Translations under genes and position numbers: made by a program
In this document: piece by piece, positions 41,640 to 51,200 of the stretch
Position numbering within the stretch: position 1 is the stretch's first letter
Layout of the letters: each line of letters begins with the position of its first letter
Notes under the pieces: generated by a model
What the model was told of the DNA's origin: nothing
The model's input: the letters and a program-made list of their open reading frames with translations, nothing else
Databases searched by the model: none
Source: Bryobacterales bacterium
GTDB lineage: Bacteria > Acidobacteriota > Terriglobia > Bryobacterales > Bryobacteraceae
Assembly: GCA_020854055.1 (NCBI GenBank)
Contig: JADZGD010000028.1
Coordinates: 44,935 to 108,934, forward strand
Direction of reading: 5' to 3'
Length of the DNA: 64,000 nucleotides

Positions 41640-42818
41640 CTAACGGTCTCCTTCCTTGACCCACTCTTCGTTGAAATGCGCGTGCTTGATGGTCTGCCCC
41701 TGCGCCGTCGAATGGCTGTAGGAGACGTGCAGCGTGCCGTCGGCGGCCTGGATCAGCGAAGGATAACTGAACGACTCCTTCCGTCCGGTGGCCAGTTCCA
41801 GATGCCGCTTCCATTTCCATGTGGCGCCTTCATCCTCCGACAGCCAGACGGCCAGGGAGTGTCTGCCGCGTTCGGTGTCGTTGTTCACCAGGCACCACAA
41901 TCCATCCCGCAACCGGATCACCTCCAATCCCGCGCCGGGATTGGGAATTTGCGTATCCACCACGGGAGACCAGGTGACACCCTCGTCTTTCGATTCGCTC
42001 TCCATCACGCGCTTGGGTTCGGGACCGTTATCGCGCATGTAGGCGGCAATCGTACCGTCCTTGCGCCGGATCAGGCTTGGCTGCACATTTCCCGCGCCGA
42101 CGATCGGTTCGGAGCTGGCCCAGGTCAGGCCGCCATCGTCGGTGATCGCCACGATTGAAAAGTTGTAGCCATCGGAATAGAGCGGCACCAGGATTCGCCC
42201 GGAAGCCAGTTCCAGCGGATGGACGCGCGTCATCCAGCCCATGCGTGAAAAATATTTATCACCGGCTTTGCCGATCTCCATTTGTATCCACTCGCGGTCC
42301 GTGGGAGATGCCGCCGGCAGCATTCCGCCCAGCACGGTCCGCGCCTTCGACTCGAAGTTGCGCGGGATGAAGAACAGCGTGTCGGCAAACTCCATCCTCG
42401 GTGGGCCGGGCTTTTGGTAATCGGAGTAGATGCGGTATTTCATCACCGCAGTGTGCCACTCGTTGGCCACAATCAGCGGCCAGAGCAGCCACAGCCGGCG
42501 GTGAGAATCGACCAGCAACGCCGGGTTGGTATCGGGAAAATTGGGCGTATCGGCCAGCGTAAATCGCGGCTCCCACGTCCGCGAGCCCGGTTCGAACCGC
42601 GAAGCCTGCACTTTGACATCATCCGCCTTCCGCTCCCCGGAACCGTGATACCAGCACAGGAAAAGTCCTCCGCCGGGCATTTCCACAATCGAGGAAGAGT
42701 GGTTGTGAATCTTCTCCGGAGGGAACGCAAATTCACTGGTGAAAAGGGCAGGGGAGCCAAAGCAAACCGCGGCTTCCAGCCCAAGCAGCAACCAAGCGCG
42801 CCGAATCATGGCTACCAT
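41640..42818 (-). CDS. Exported sialidase/neuraminidase-like beta-propeller protein
   Basis: A 392-residue protein with a signal peptide (IRRAWLLLGLEAAVCFG) and repeated Asp-box motifs S/T-x-D-x-G-x-T-W: ITDDGGLTWASS, SKDEGVTWSP and SEDEGATWKW. These mark the six-bladed fold of GH33-type exo-sialidases, but the family also contains other hydrolases, and the N-terminal arginine motif (FRIP/YRIP) is not obvious here, so sialidase activity is not secure. Start ATG 42816-42818 was chosen for the signal peptide; ATG 42807-42809 is nearly equivalent. Confidence 0.75.
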   Translation of the reverse strand: MVAMIRRAWLLLGLEAAVCFGSPALFTSEFAFPPEKIHNHSSSIVEMPGGGLFLCWYHGSGERKADDVKVQASRFEPGSRTWEPRFTLADTPNFPDTNPALLVDSHRRLWLLWPLIVANEWHTAVMKYRIYSDYQKPGPPRMEFADTLFFIPRNFESKARTVLGGMLPAASPTDREWIQMEIGKAGDKYFSRMGWMTRVHPLELASGRILVPLYSDGYNFSIVAITDDGGLTWASSEPIVGAGNVQPSLIRRKDGTIAAYMRDNGPEPKRVMESESKDEGVTWSPVVDTQIPNPGAGLEVIRLRDGLWCLVNNDTERGRHSLAVWLSEDEGATWKWKRHLELATGRKESFSYPSLIQAADGTLHVSYSHSTAQGQTIKHAHFNEEWVKEGDR

Positions 42819-42970
42819 TAAACACAATCCGTGCCACCCGAGGTTGCGGAAGCGTTCCGCCGGCCAGCCATGGGTGTCTCCACTGTGTCCGTCAGACCAA
42901 CGACATCTTTCCAAACTCCCCAGGCGCGCATTTCGATGCAGCGGCATGCCGCTTGCTAAAATATGAGGGA

Positions 42971-44158
42971 ATGACGCTGAGGCATACCGCGGCTTTTGTT
43001 TTTGGAATTCTGCTGTTTTTTTCGCCTCTTCGCGCCGATACGTTTCTAGTCCTTCCGCTGTTCAACCTCTCTGAGGGACCAAACCTGGATTGGGTGGGCG
43101 AGAGCGTGTCAGAGACCGTTCGCGAGTCGCTGGCCAGCGAGGGTGTAATCATTCTCGACCGCAAGGATCGGGATGAGGCTTATCACCGGTTGGGCATTCA
43201 CGTGGGCGCGGTGCTCACCCGCGCTTCGGTGGTGAAGATCGGCGACATGCTCGATGCCGGACAGATTGTTTACGGAACCTTTCGGGTGTACCCCCCTCCC
43301 GCGCCCGGCGAGAAGCGAAGTATTACGATTTCCGCCCGGGTGATAGATCCAAAGCATCTGGCACAGAGCGTTCTGTTTACGGAAAGCGGAGCACTCGACG
43401 ACCTGGCCGATCTGCAAACCCATCTTGCCTGGCAAATTCTGCGCGCCACCCGTCCATCCCTCGCGCTGACCGAGCAGGAGTTTCGCAAGCAGCGTCCTTC
43501 CATCCGGGTCGATGCGCTGGAGCACTATATACGAGGTTTGCTGGCTACCTCCGATGAGCAGAAGCATCGCTACTTTACCCAGGCGGCACGGTTGGATACA
43601 CGATTTTCGCCACCCTGTTTCCAATTGGGACGGCTGCAGTCGGCCAATAAGAACTGGGCGGTGGCGGCCGACTGGCTGCGCAAGGTAAGCCCGGTGGATC
43701 CGCACTACAACGAGGCCAATTTCCTGCTTGGCGTTGCCTGCTTCCAGTTGGCCGATTACAAATCGGCCGAGGATGCGTTCTCCTCGGTAGTCAAAGTGGT
43801 TCCCCTGAACGAGGTGCTGAACAATCTGGGCGCGGCGCAATCCCGCCTGCAAAAGCCGTCGGCGGTGGAGAGTTTCCGCAAGGCGCTGGAGGGCGATCCC
43901 ACGGATCCGACCTACCACTTCAACCTGGGATACGCGCTGTGGAAGAAGGGTGAATTTCGTGAAGCAGCCGCGAATTTTCAGGCCGTGCTCGACCGCGCTC
44001 CGGAGGATGCACAAGCCCGCCAGTACCTGGCGCGCTGCCGGGAATCGAGTGGCCCGAAGCCATCCGAGCAACGCGCCGCCGGCCTGGAACGATTGAAGTA
44101 CGACTTCGAGGAGACCGCCTACCGCCAGTTGAAGGAAGTCCTTTCGGGTAAGGACTGA
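42971..44158 (+). CDS. Exported TPR protein with CsgG/FlgO-like N-terminal domain
   Basis: A 395-residue protein. ATG 42971 starts a signal peptide (LRHTAAFVFGILLFFSPLRA) and has GAGGGA just upstream. Residues ~22-150 resemble the CsgG-like domain that precedes TPRs in many acidobacterial proteins (LPLFNLSEGPNLDWVGESVSE, quoted as LDWVGESVSE). From ~190 onward tetratricopeptide repeats are visible (PCFQLGRL, NEANFLLGVACFQLADYKSAEDAF in short ACFQLADYKSAEDAF, HFNLGYALWKKGEFREAA). Likely a periplasmic or membrane-associated scaffold; partners unknown. Confidence 0.75.
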   Translation: MTLRHTAAFVFGILLFFSPLRADTFLVLPLFNLSEGPNLDWVGESVSETVRESLASEGVIILDRKDRDEAYHRLGIHVGAVLTRASVVKIGDMLDAGQIVYGTFRVYPPPAPGEKRSITISARVIDPKHLAQSVLFTESGALDDLADLQTHLAWQILRATRPSLALTEQEFRKQRPSIRVDALEHYIRGLLATSDEQKHRYFTQAARLDTRFSPPCFQLGRLQSANKNWAVAADWLRKVSPVDPHYNEANFLLGVACFQLADYKSAEDAFSSVVKVVPLNEVLNNLGAAQSRLQKPSAVESFRKALEGDPTDPTYHFNLGYALWKKGEFREAAANFQAVLDRAPEDAQARQYLARCRESSGPKPSEQRAAGLERLKYDFEETAYRQLKEVLSGKD

Positions 44159-44229
44159 TTCGCGGGTAGGGTCCCGGCATCCGGCCCGTGCAGTCGGTTG
44201 GCAGCCTTCCGATTGCTCCCGCCGGAGAT

Positions 44230-44709
44230 CTAAAAGGGGACGTCGTCGTCGCCGATTGCCTGGTCGAAGCCCGGCGAATGATCGGGTTGGCCCTGCGGCC
44301 GGGAGGTTCGCTGGGTTGCGCTCCGGGGCATGGAGACGGGTTGGGTGGAAGAGGCATCATCGGGAACGTCGCCGCCACGGCCGCCGAGGAGAATTACCTC
44401 TTCGGCCACGACTTCGGTGGTATAGCGCTTCTGCCCGTCTTTGTCATCGTAGGATCGCGTTTGCAGCCGCCCTTCGATGTAGACCTGTTTCCCCTTGGTG
44501 AGAAAGTTGGCAAGGTTCTCACTACGCCAGAGAACGATGTTGTGCCAGTCGGTTTCGTCTTTCCACTCGCCGGTCTGCTGATCTTTCCAGCGCCGGGTTG
44601 TCGCCACCGAAAACGTCGTTCGGGCGACATTGGATGGCGTGAATTTAGTCTCGGCGTCCCTGCCGAGGTTACCTACCAGGATTACCTTGTTGACACTCCG
44701 CGAAGCCAT
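44230..44709 (-). CDS. ssb: Single-stranded DNA-binding protein
   Basis: A 159-residue SSB for replication and repair. The OB fold is recognisable from SVNKVILVGNLGRDAE, TFSVATTRRW and LRTEWH-type motif here DETDWHNIVLW, to VYIEGRLQTRSY. The disordered Gln/Pro/Ser-rich tail ends in the acidic tip DDDVPF that recruits other proteins. ATG at 44707-44709 begins MASRSVNKVIL; the six residues upstream of it in frame are not SSB-like. It is convergent with the TPR gene and divergent from the VWA-like gene. Confidence 0.95.
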   Translation of the reverse strand: MASRSVNKVILVGNLGRDAETKFTPSNVARTTFSVATTRRWKDQQTGEWKDETDWHNIVLWRSENLANFLTKGKQVYIEGRLQTRSYDDKDGQKRYTTEVVAEEVILLGGRGGDVPDDASSTQPVSMPRSATQRTSRPQGQPDHSPGFDQAIGDDDVPF

Positions 44710-45072
44710 AACCCAGAACCATAGCACAGTGCCACGCTGAGCGGGACCACCCCCGGGCGCGGCAAGTGAATCCTACCGGGCCGGTGGCAAAAAATTCAGA
44801 CCTGCCCAGGGGGCAGAACCGAAATGTGCCGGATCTTCCCGGCCCGGCCGGCAACGGTGGTAACGCCGGGCGTAGCGATTCCGGGCGGTGGTGAGGAAAT
44901 TTCACATCTGGCAGCGAGATTGCATTACAATCGGAGGCGGAAGACAGGCTTGGCATTTCGCCAGTGCAGTTTTCCGGACTTTGGCCACGATTGGAACCGG
45001 ATTGGCCAAACTGTGACGCGGTGATTGCGGCGCCGGCGTGACGGCACTCGATTCATAGGCGGATTTAGGAAC
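44710..45072. other. Intergenic region between divergent ssb and VWA-like gene
   Basis: About 360 nt, likely holding both promoters. TACAAT at 44926-44931 could be a -10 toward the right. CTGCCC (44802-44807) pairs with GGGCAG (44811-44816) with a 3-nt loop, without a T-run. No protein or tRNA gene was recognised. Confidence 0.45.
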
Positions 45073-46320
45073 ATGCGCAACGGCTGGCTGACTCGGACCG
45101 GTCGCGGATATTTCCTCGCCGGACTTGTTCTTGTGTGTGGATGCACATCCCGTTTGAACGCCCAGACGACCATCGTGGGCGCCGGACCCGGAGGGACCGT
45201 ACGGATCTTCGTTTCCGATATGGCGATCCTGGAGGTGCCGGAACCCCGCGCGGACCTGCCTTGCACGGTGGTACCGGTCAAGCCCCAACTCGGCTTCGAC
45301 TTACGCTACCATGCCGGATACGAGGTGACGGTTCCACTGCGCGACCTGGCCGGCGCCGAGAACATGATCACGGTCCTGTTCCGGGTGATCCCGGCGGACA
45401 GGAAAGACGAGCCGCTCTACCTGACGCAGCGGGTACGGGTACCGTCGATTGAAGAAGGCGCGAAGGGGGATGCCTTCTTTCAGGGTGTATTCGATGTTGG
45501 CCAGGGCAGCTACCACGTCGACTGGCTGCTGCGGGACCGGAGTGAGCGTGTTTGCTCGTCTTACTGGGATTTCTCCGCCGAACTACCGGCCAAAGACAAG
45601 CAGGTGAACCTGGTGATTGCGCCGGGAGTGGTTCAGGCCGCCGATTCCGAACAGTTCAAGCAGGAACCCCCGGTGGAGCGAGCCAGGAACGATGCACCGC
45701 TAAACGTCAAGGTACTCATTAATTTCGCCGCCCAGAATCCCAATGCGCCGATGCTGCAGCCGATGGATACCAGCGCGCTGGTGTCGATACTGCGCAGCAT
45801 CGCCCGCGAGCCCCGGATCGCGAAGTTTTCGCTGGTCGCCTTCAACCTGCAGGAGCAGCGCATCGTCTACCGCCAGGACAGCGCCGACTGTATCGATTTT
45901 CCAAAACTCGGCGAGGCGCTGAAGTCGGTCTCACCCGGCACCATCGACCTGAAACGGCTGGAGGAAAAGCATGGCGACACGCAGTTTCTCACGCAGTTGA
46001 TCCGCAGCGAGACAACCGGCGCCAATCATCCGGACGCGCTGATTTTCGCCGGACCCAAGGTGATGCTGGATGAAAACGTCGAGCAGGATGACCTGGCAGC
46101 GATCGGACAGTTGGACTACCCGGTCTTTTACATGAATTACAACCTGAATCCGCAGGCAGTGCCCTGGCGTGACTCGATCAGCCGGGCGGTGAAGTTCTTC
46201 CGCGGGCAGGAGTATACAATCACCCGGCCGCGGGATGTGTGGTTCGCAGTGAGTGAAATGATGGCACATATCGTGAAATCGAAGAACCTGCAACAGTCCG
46301 CCGATGCGTCTACTCAATAG
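45073..46320 (+). CDS. Exported VWA-like protein of the acidobacterial type
   Basis: A 415-residue protein starting at ATG 45073 with a leader ending in LVCGCTSRLNAQ, so it is either a lipoprotein (Cys after Gly) or cleaved after NAQ. Residues ~60-190 form a beta-rich domain, and residues ~210-400 look like a von Willebrand A-type fold (VKVLINFAAQNP, VSILRSIAREPRIAKFSLVAFN, DALIFAGPKVMLDE), but the DxSxS metal site is absent, so it is degenerate. Related 'VWFA-related' proteins are abundant in acidobacteria. Function unknown. An exported methyltransferase follows 7 nt later. Confidence 0.6.
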   Translation: MRNGWLTRTGRGYFLAGLVLVCGCTSRLNAQTTIVGAGPGGTVRIFVSDMAILEVPEPRADLPCTVVPVKPQLGFDLRYHAGYEVTVPLRDLAGAENMITVLFRVIPADRKDEPLYLTQRVRVPSIEEGAKGDAFFQGVFDVGQGSYHVDWLLRDRSERVCSSYWDFSAELPAKDKQVNLVIAPGVVQAADSEQFKQEPPVERARNDAPLNVKVLINFAAQNPNAPMLQPMDTSALVSILRSIAREPRIAKFSLVAFNLQEQRIVYRQDSADCIDFPKLGEALKSVSPGTIDLKRLEEKHGDTQFLTQLIRSETTGANHPDALIFAGPKVMLDENVEQDDLAAIGQLDYPVFYMNYNLNPQAVPWRDSISRAVKFFRGQEYTITRPRDVWFAVSEMMAHIVKSKNLQQSADASTQ

Positions 46321-46327
46321 GGGAGCC

Positions 46328-46882
46328 ATGTCGCGTCACGTCCTGCGGCTGTGTGTGCCAGTGTTGTTCGGGGGTCTGGCGTTCGGACAACATACGATTC
46401 CACATCAGAACCTGGCGCCATTCGTGCCTTCGCCGCAACCGGTGGTGGAGCGGATGCTGGAGGCCGCGGAAGTGAAGCCGGGTGAGACGGTTTACGATCT
46501 CGGTTGCGGCGATGGCCGCATTGTGATCACCGCCGCCCAGAAGTTCGCCGCAAACGGAGTTGGCGTCGAATTGTCCTCCAGGCTGGTCAGGCAGGCGCTG
46601 AATCGCATTCACGAACTGGGCCTGGAGAAATCCGTACGGATTGTGCAGGGTGATTTGCTGGACGTGGATATCTCCGGCGCCGATGTCGTTACGCTGTACC
46701 TGGAGACCCTATCCAACGACAAGCTCCGTCCCAAGCTGGAGAAGTCATTGAAGCCGGGCGCGCGGGTGGTTTCCTACGAGTTCAAGGTGCGGGGATGGAC
46801 TCCCAGACTGGTAGAAAAAGTGTTTGCCTACAATCGGGAGCACCACATCTATGTGTACCGGATGGGTGCGGTGAAGAAGTAG
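46328..46882 (+). CDS. Class I SAM methyltransferase with an N-terminal signal peptide
   Basis: A 184-residue protein. ATG 46328 (GGGGAG just upstream) begins SRHVLRLCVPVLFGGLAFGQ, a typical Sec signal. The rest is a small Rossmann methyltransferase: PSPQPVVERMLEAAEVKPGE, motif I YDLGCGDGRIV, acidic GVELSSRLV, IVQGDLLDVDISGADVVTLYLET and RVVSYEFKVRGW. These resemble the bacterial members related to histone-lysine methyltransferase DOT1-like folds. The puzzle is export, since SAM is not known to be supplied outside the cytoplasm; it may stay membrane-anchored or the leader may be misread. Confidence 0.8.
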   Translation: MSRHVLRLCVPVLFGGLAFGQHTIPHQNLAPFVPSPQPVVERMLEAAEVKPGETVYDLGCGDGRIVITAAQKFAANGVGVELSSRLVRQALNRIHELGLEKSVRIVQGDLLDVDISGADVVTLYLETLSNDKLRPKLEKSLKPGARVVSYEFKVRGWTPRLVEKVFAYNREHHIYVYRMGAVKK

Positions 46883-46916
46883 CACTCCGCGCGCCCGGTC
46901 CGGAATCATCCACAAC

Positions 46917-46939
46917 GCGCGGCGGCGAACGTGCCGCGC
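46917..46939. repeat. GC-rich hairpin between convergent genes
   Basis: GCGCGGC (46917-46923) pairs with GCCGCGC (46933-46939) around a 9-nt loop in the gap between the convergent methyltransferase and HD-GYP genes. There is no T-run on either side, so it is at best a weak bidirectional terminator. Confidence 0.4.
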
Positions 46940-46952
46940 CGGGAACTTCCTG

Positions 46953-48089
46953 TCATTTCAGCAGGTGCCGTTGCATGTTTTCGAGCGACCTGGTCACCAT
47001 CTGCTGGTTGTCGTATAAGATTTCGCCGGCCAGCGTCCCGTCAAACCTGTTACGGCATAGCTCACGGAACACCAGTACGAGTTCCGGGTCGCGCCAGCCG
47101 CGCCGGGTTTCCTCTTCGATAATCTCGACGGCCTCTTCCCCGCTCAACGCCGGCTTGTAGGGTCGAGCGGTAGTCAGCGCGTCGTAGATATCGGCCAACT
47201 GCAGCACTCGCGCCAGCAGGGGAATGCCCTCGCCCGCCAGTCCATCGGGGTAGCCGGAGCCGTCCCAACGCTCGTGGTGACTGCGGATGATGGGCAGTAC
47301 CTGGCTGAGGCTTTTCATCGGGTGGCAGATGCTCTCGCCAATGATCGTGTGCGACCGCATGACGTGCCATTGCTCCTCCGAGAGCGGGCCATTGTGGTAA
47401 AGCACCGAATCGGGAACGCAAATCTTACCAATGTCGTGCAGATAGCCCCCTCGCTTCAAGGCTTTCAATTGCTCCGAATTCAATCCCAACATCTCGCCCA
47501 GGCTGACGCTGTACATCGAGAGGCGCTGGCAGTGTCCGGCGGTGTACTTGTCCCGCTGTTCCACCGACTGAGCCAGCGCGAACAGGATGGTCTCTGCCTC
47601 TTCGAGAGAATCGACGGTCCGTTTGTGGCGCAGCATGGTCTGGATGCGCGTGCGGACCAGCGCCGGATGCAGTGGTTTGAGCAGGAACTCATCGGCGCCG
47701 GAATCGAGGCCGGCGATCTCGTTCTCCACGCCTTGAATGCTGGTGAGAATCAGCAGCGGGATCAATTGCGTCTTGCGATTGGCTTTCAGTTGCCGGCAGA
47801 ACTCCGGACCGCTGAGCTCCGGCATCATCAGGTCGAGGACAACCAGGTCGACCGTTTCCATCTCCAGGATCGCGGATGCCTCGGATGGCCGCGTCGCCTC
47901 CAGGATCCTGTAGCTGGAGGAACGCAGCACCGCCTTTAACAGATCGCGATTCAATTTCAACCCATCGACAATCAGGATGGTGGGTGAGGCTTCCTGGGAT
48001 TCGGGGATCCGGGGGGCGGGGGCGATCGGCTGCCGGGCGGGTTCGGCGGAAACAAGATGTGTTGTTCGGGTTACCTCTGGGACAGACAT
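46953..48089 (-). CDS. Response regulator with HD-GYP c-di-GMP phosphodiesterase domain
   Basis: A 378-residue RpfG-like protein that probably hydrolyses cyclic di-GMP on phosphorylation. Receiver domain at ~36-155 with phospho-acceptor Asp86 (VLDLMMP) and Lys138 (LLKPL); the acidic pair usually following the first strand reads VDG, so one metal-binding acid is Gly43. HD-GYP domain at ~165-360: GHCQR, LHDIGKICVPD with His218/Asp219, HHERWDGSGYPDG and RVLQLADIYDALT. ATG 48087-48089 with AGGAAG upstream is favoured over a longer frame. No sensor kinase is adjacent. Confidence 0.92.
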   Translation of the reverse strand: MSVPEVTRTTHLVSAEPARQPIAPAPRIPESQEASPTILIVDGLKLNRDLLKAVLRSSSYRILEATRPSEASAILEMETVDLVVLDLMMPELSGPEFCRQLKANRKTQLIPLLILTSIQGVENEIAGLDSGADEFLLKPLHPALVRTRIQTMLRHKRTVDSLEEAETILFALAQSVEQRDKYTAGHCQRLSMYSVSLGEMLGLNSEQLKALKRGGYLHDIGKICVPDSVLYHNGPLSEEQWHVMRSHTIIGESICHPMKSLSQVLPIIRSHHERWDGSGYPDGLAGEGIPLLARVLQLADIYDALTTARPYKPALSGEEAVEIIEEETRRGWRDPELVLVFRELCRNRFDGTLAGEILYDNQQMVTRSLENMQRHLLK

Positions 48090-48218
48090 GATCTTCCTGC
48101 GCGCGGTTCGGATTCGGTTCGAACCTCTGTCCGGAATATCGGCACGCCGGAAGCATCCCATTAGGACGACGGGCATTAGAACGTACTGATCCAATGGTAG
48201 GGAGGAGGTACCTTGGCA

Positions 48219-48260
48219 CCAAAAAAGAAAGCGGCGCGGTTTCGTTCAGCACCGCGCCGC
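48219..48260 (-). terminator. Rho-independent terminator of the TonB-receptor gene
   Basis: GCGGCGCGGT (48231-48240) and ACCGCGCCGC (48251-48260) form a perfect 10-bp stem with a 10-nt loop. On the minus strand the stem is followed by a T-rich run (complement of 48221-48230). It lies 26 nt after the TonB-receptor stop at 48286 and is oriented for that gene. Confidence 0.85.
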
Positions 48261-48285
48261 CCAACCTATCTGGGAAAAAGCGATA

Positions 48286-51200
48286 TCAGAAGGTGAATCG
48301 GGCACTCACCTGGAGCCGGCGGACGTTTGTTCCGTCGGGATAGCCGGCCGAGGAGGTGCCGTCACCGAACCCGGCCGAAGGCTTCAGCACGCCGCCGGTG
48401 AGGTTGTACGCTTCCGTGCGGATACCGGTGTTGCTCGGCGTGTTGGTCACGTTGAATGCTTCAAAGTTGAGCACGAGCCGGTAACGTTCGGAGAACGGCA
48501 GAATTTTGCTCAGCCTGGCGTCCAACCGGTAGGTCTGGTCGATATCCTGGCTGTTGATCGGCCAGAACGGAACGCGGGTATTGGCTCCCAGTCCGTTCAG
48601 TGTGGTATTGAACGCGGCGCCGGTGTATGGAGCCTTGTCCACGATGCGGATAGTACCCGACACCGGCCGGGCGCTGGCAAGCGTGGTGATCCCGGAGAGT
48701 TGCCAGTTGTTCACTAGAAACCGGCTGAACGCATCATCGCGCCGGGTGAATGTGGGCGCCGCGACGAAGGACCAGACCAGGCGGTGGCGCTGGTCGAGCG
48801 CGCTCGAGCCTTTGTCCCGGCGGTAGTCGCCATTGTAGAGGCTTTGTACGCCATAACTCTGGAACACGGTGGCCGAGTCGGTGGCGGAACTCTGATTCTC
48901 GTCGATGGCATGAGACCAGGTGTAGGCCACGTTGGACTGGAAGCCTTTGGCGAAGCGCTTGTTCAACTGAACGGCCAGTCCGTTGTACCAGCTCTGTCCG
49001 CCATTTTCCATCTGATAAATGCGTTGGTAGCGCGGGTCCACGCGGTTAGCCAGCAGGTAGCCGGGGGTAGCGAATGCGCTTACGGTGTTGCCCGAGGAAT
49101 CCTGAATCGGGAAGACATAGGAACCAACAGCCGGTCCGATGTTCAGGTCGCGGTTGGTGTACAACTGCAAGCCGCGCGTCCAGAGGTAGGAGACTGTCAG
49201 GCCGAGATCGCCGGCGAGCGCCCGTTCGATAGCGATATCGCCCTGTTGGGAGTACGGGGAACGGAAGTTGGGATCGGCGAAATAAATGCTGGTTGAACCG
49301 GTACCGGCGTAATTCGCCGGAAGCCTGCCGGGGAAGACGGGTCCCTTGTTAGCGATGTCGCTGGCGCTCGAGAAGTAAATCGATGTTTGGTAAGTGGCGT
49401 TCTGCAGCAGGAGCGTACTGAGGACACCGCCGGGGTAGCGGGCATAGTAAATCCCATAGCCGGCGCGAAGCACCGTCTTATCATTCATCGCGTAGGCCAG
49501 GCCGGCGCGGGGAGCGAAGTTGGTGTTGCGGCCGGGAATGCGGCCCGTTTGCGGATAGTCGGCATTGGCGACGGTGGGCTGCGGCAGTTGTGAGTATTCG
49601 TAGCGCAGGCCGTAGTTCAAAGTCAGCTTCGGAGTGATGCGGAACTGATCCTGAGCGAAGAAACTCCATTCCCGGGTTGTGAAATCGAGCGCCGGGTTGC
49701 CTAAGCCCTGGGAAAAATTGGCATAATTCTTACCGCCGGTGTTGCCGGTCAGATCCTGGGCAAAAGCGGTAACTGTGTTGTACGTGTAAGTACCATACTG
49801 GTTCGACAGATTGTAGACGTAGTCTTCCGTGTTGGATACGTCCATGCCGAACTTGAGTGCGTGGCGGCCGACGGTCCAGGAGAACGTGTCGGCAAACTGG
49901 TAGCGGTTCTCACTGGGATTGATGCGGGGCAGGTAGTTGGCGATGCCCAGGTTCGAAACACCGGCCACCGTCAGCGTAACCGGACCAAAAGAGGGAATCG
50001 AACTCTGCGTCAGATCGTCGGCCTGGCGATCCTTGAACCAGCCGAAACGAGCCTCGTTCACCGTGCTATTGGTGGGAACCGCCGTCCACGAGAGCCGCCC
50101 ATAGCGGTCGCGAACGGTGGTGGTGCCGTTGTTGCCGAGCAGCGCGGCGTTGTTGTAGGCGGCGGCGGTCTGAATACCGTTGGGCGACACCCATCGGAGA
50201 TAGTTGATATTGGCGCTGAAAGAGTTCCGGTCATTAGGCCGCCAGTCGATCTTGCCGAACAACAGGTCCTGGCTCACGGTGCGGGGGACGATCGCGGCAA
50301 AACGCTGGAGGACCGTGTTAGCGGCAGCGCACTGGCTGGGCGTGGCCGGCGCGCCGCAGCCGATCCAATTGCTGTTGGCGTCGATCACGCCCGGCTTGAC
50401 GACGCTGGAAACTCCCGGAAAGTCGCGGCGCGTCACTTCGGTGTTAAAGAAGTAGAACAGCTTGTCCTTTTTGATCGGTCCGCCGATGGAGCCTCCACCC
50501 TGGTGGCGCGATTCGTCCGGGTTGGTGAGGGCGTAGCGGTCACGGGCGTTGAAATCCTGGTTGCGGAAGAACCAGTAGCCGGTACCGTGGATGCTATTGG
50601 AACCACTTTTGGTGACCGTGTTTACCACACCGCCGCTGGCCCGGCCGAACTCGGCCGTGAAACTGGTCGAAAGCACCTGGAATTCCTGTACCGCATCCTG
50701 CGAAATCTGTGACGAAATGCGCGTGCGGCCGGCGTTTTCGTTGAAGAAACTGTTGGTCGTATCGTTGCCGTCGGTAAGAAACGAATTATTGGCGTTGGTA
50801 CCGCGGAAGGTGACCTGGCCGTAAAAGCCGTCGTTCGTAACACCGGGGGTGAGCAGGACGAACGAGTCCACACGCCGCCCGTTAATGGGCAATTCCTGGA
50901 TCTGTAGCTGGTTGACAACCTGGGAGACATCCGTCTTGGTGTCTTCCACCACCGGCGCCTGGCCGGATACTTCCACCTGGGTTGCGGCCTGAGCCACCTG
51001 AAGCACCACGTTCAGGCTCATCGTCTGACCCACCTCCAGTTGAACGTCCTTGACGTCATAGGTGGCAAATCCGTCAACCTTGACCGTCACCTGGTAGCCC
51101 GATGCCGGCATCAGCGCCGGCGCCGAGAAAATACCCGCGTCGTTGGTGGTAAGCATCCGGCGGATCCCCTTCGATTCATTGACGACAGTGACTTGCGCCG

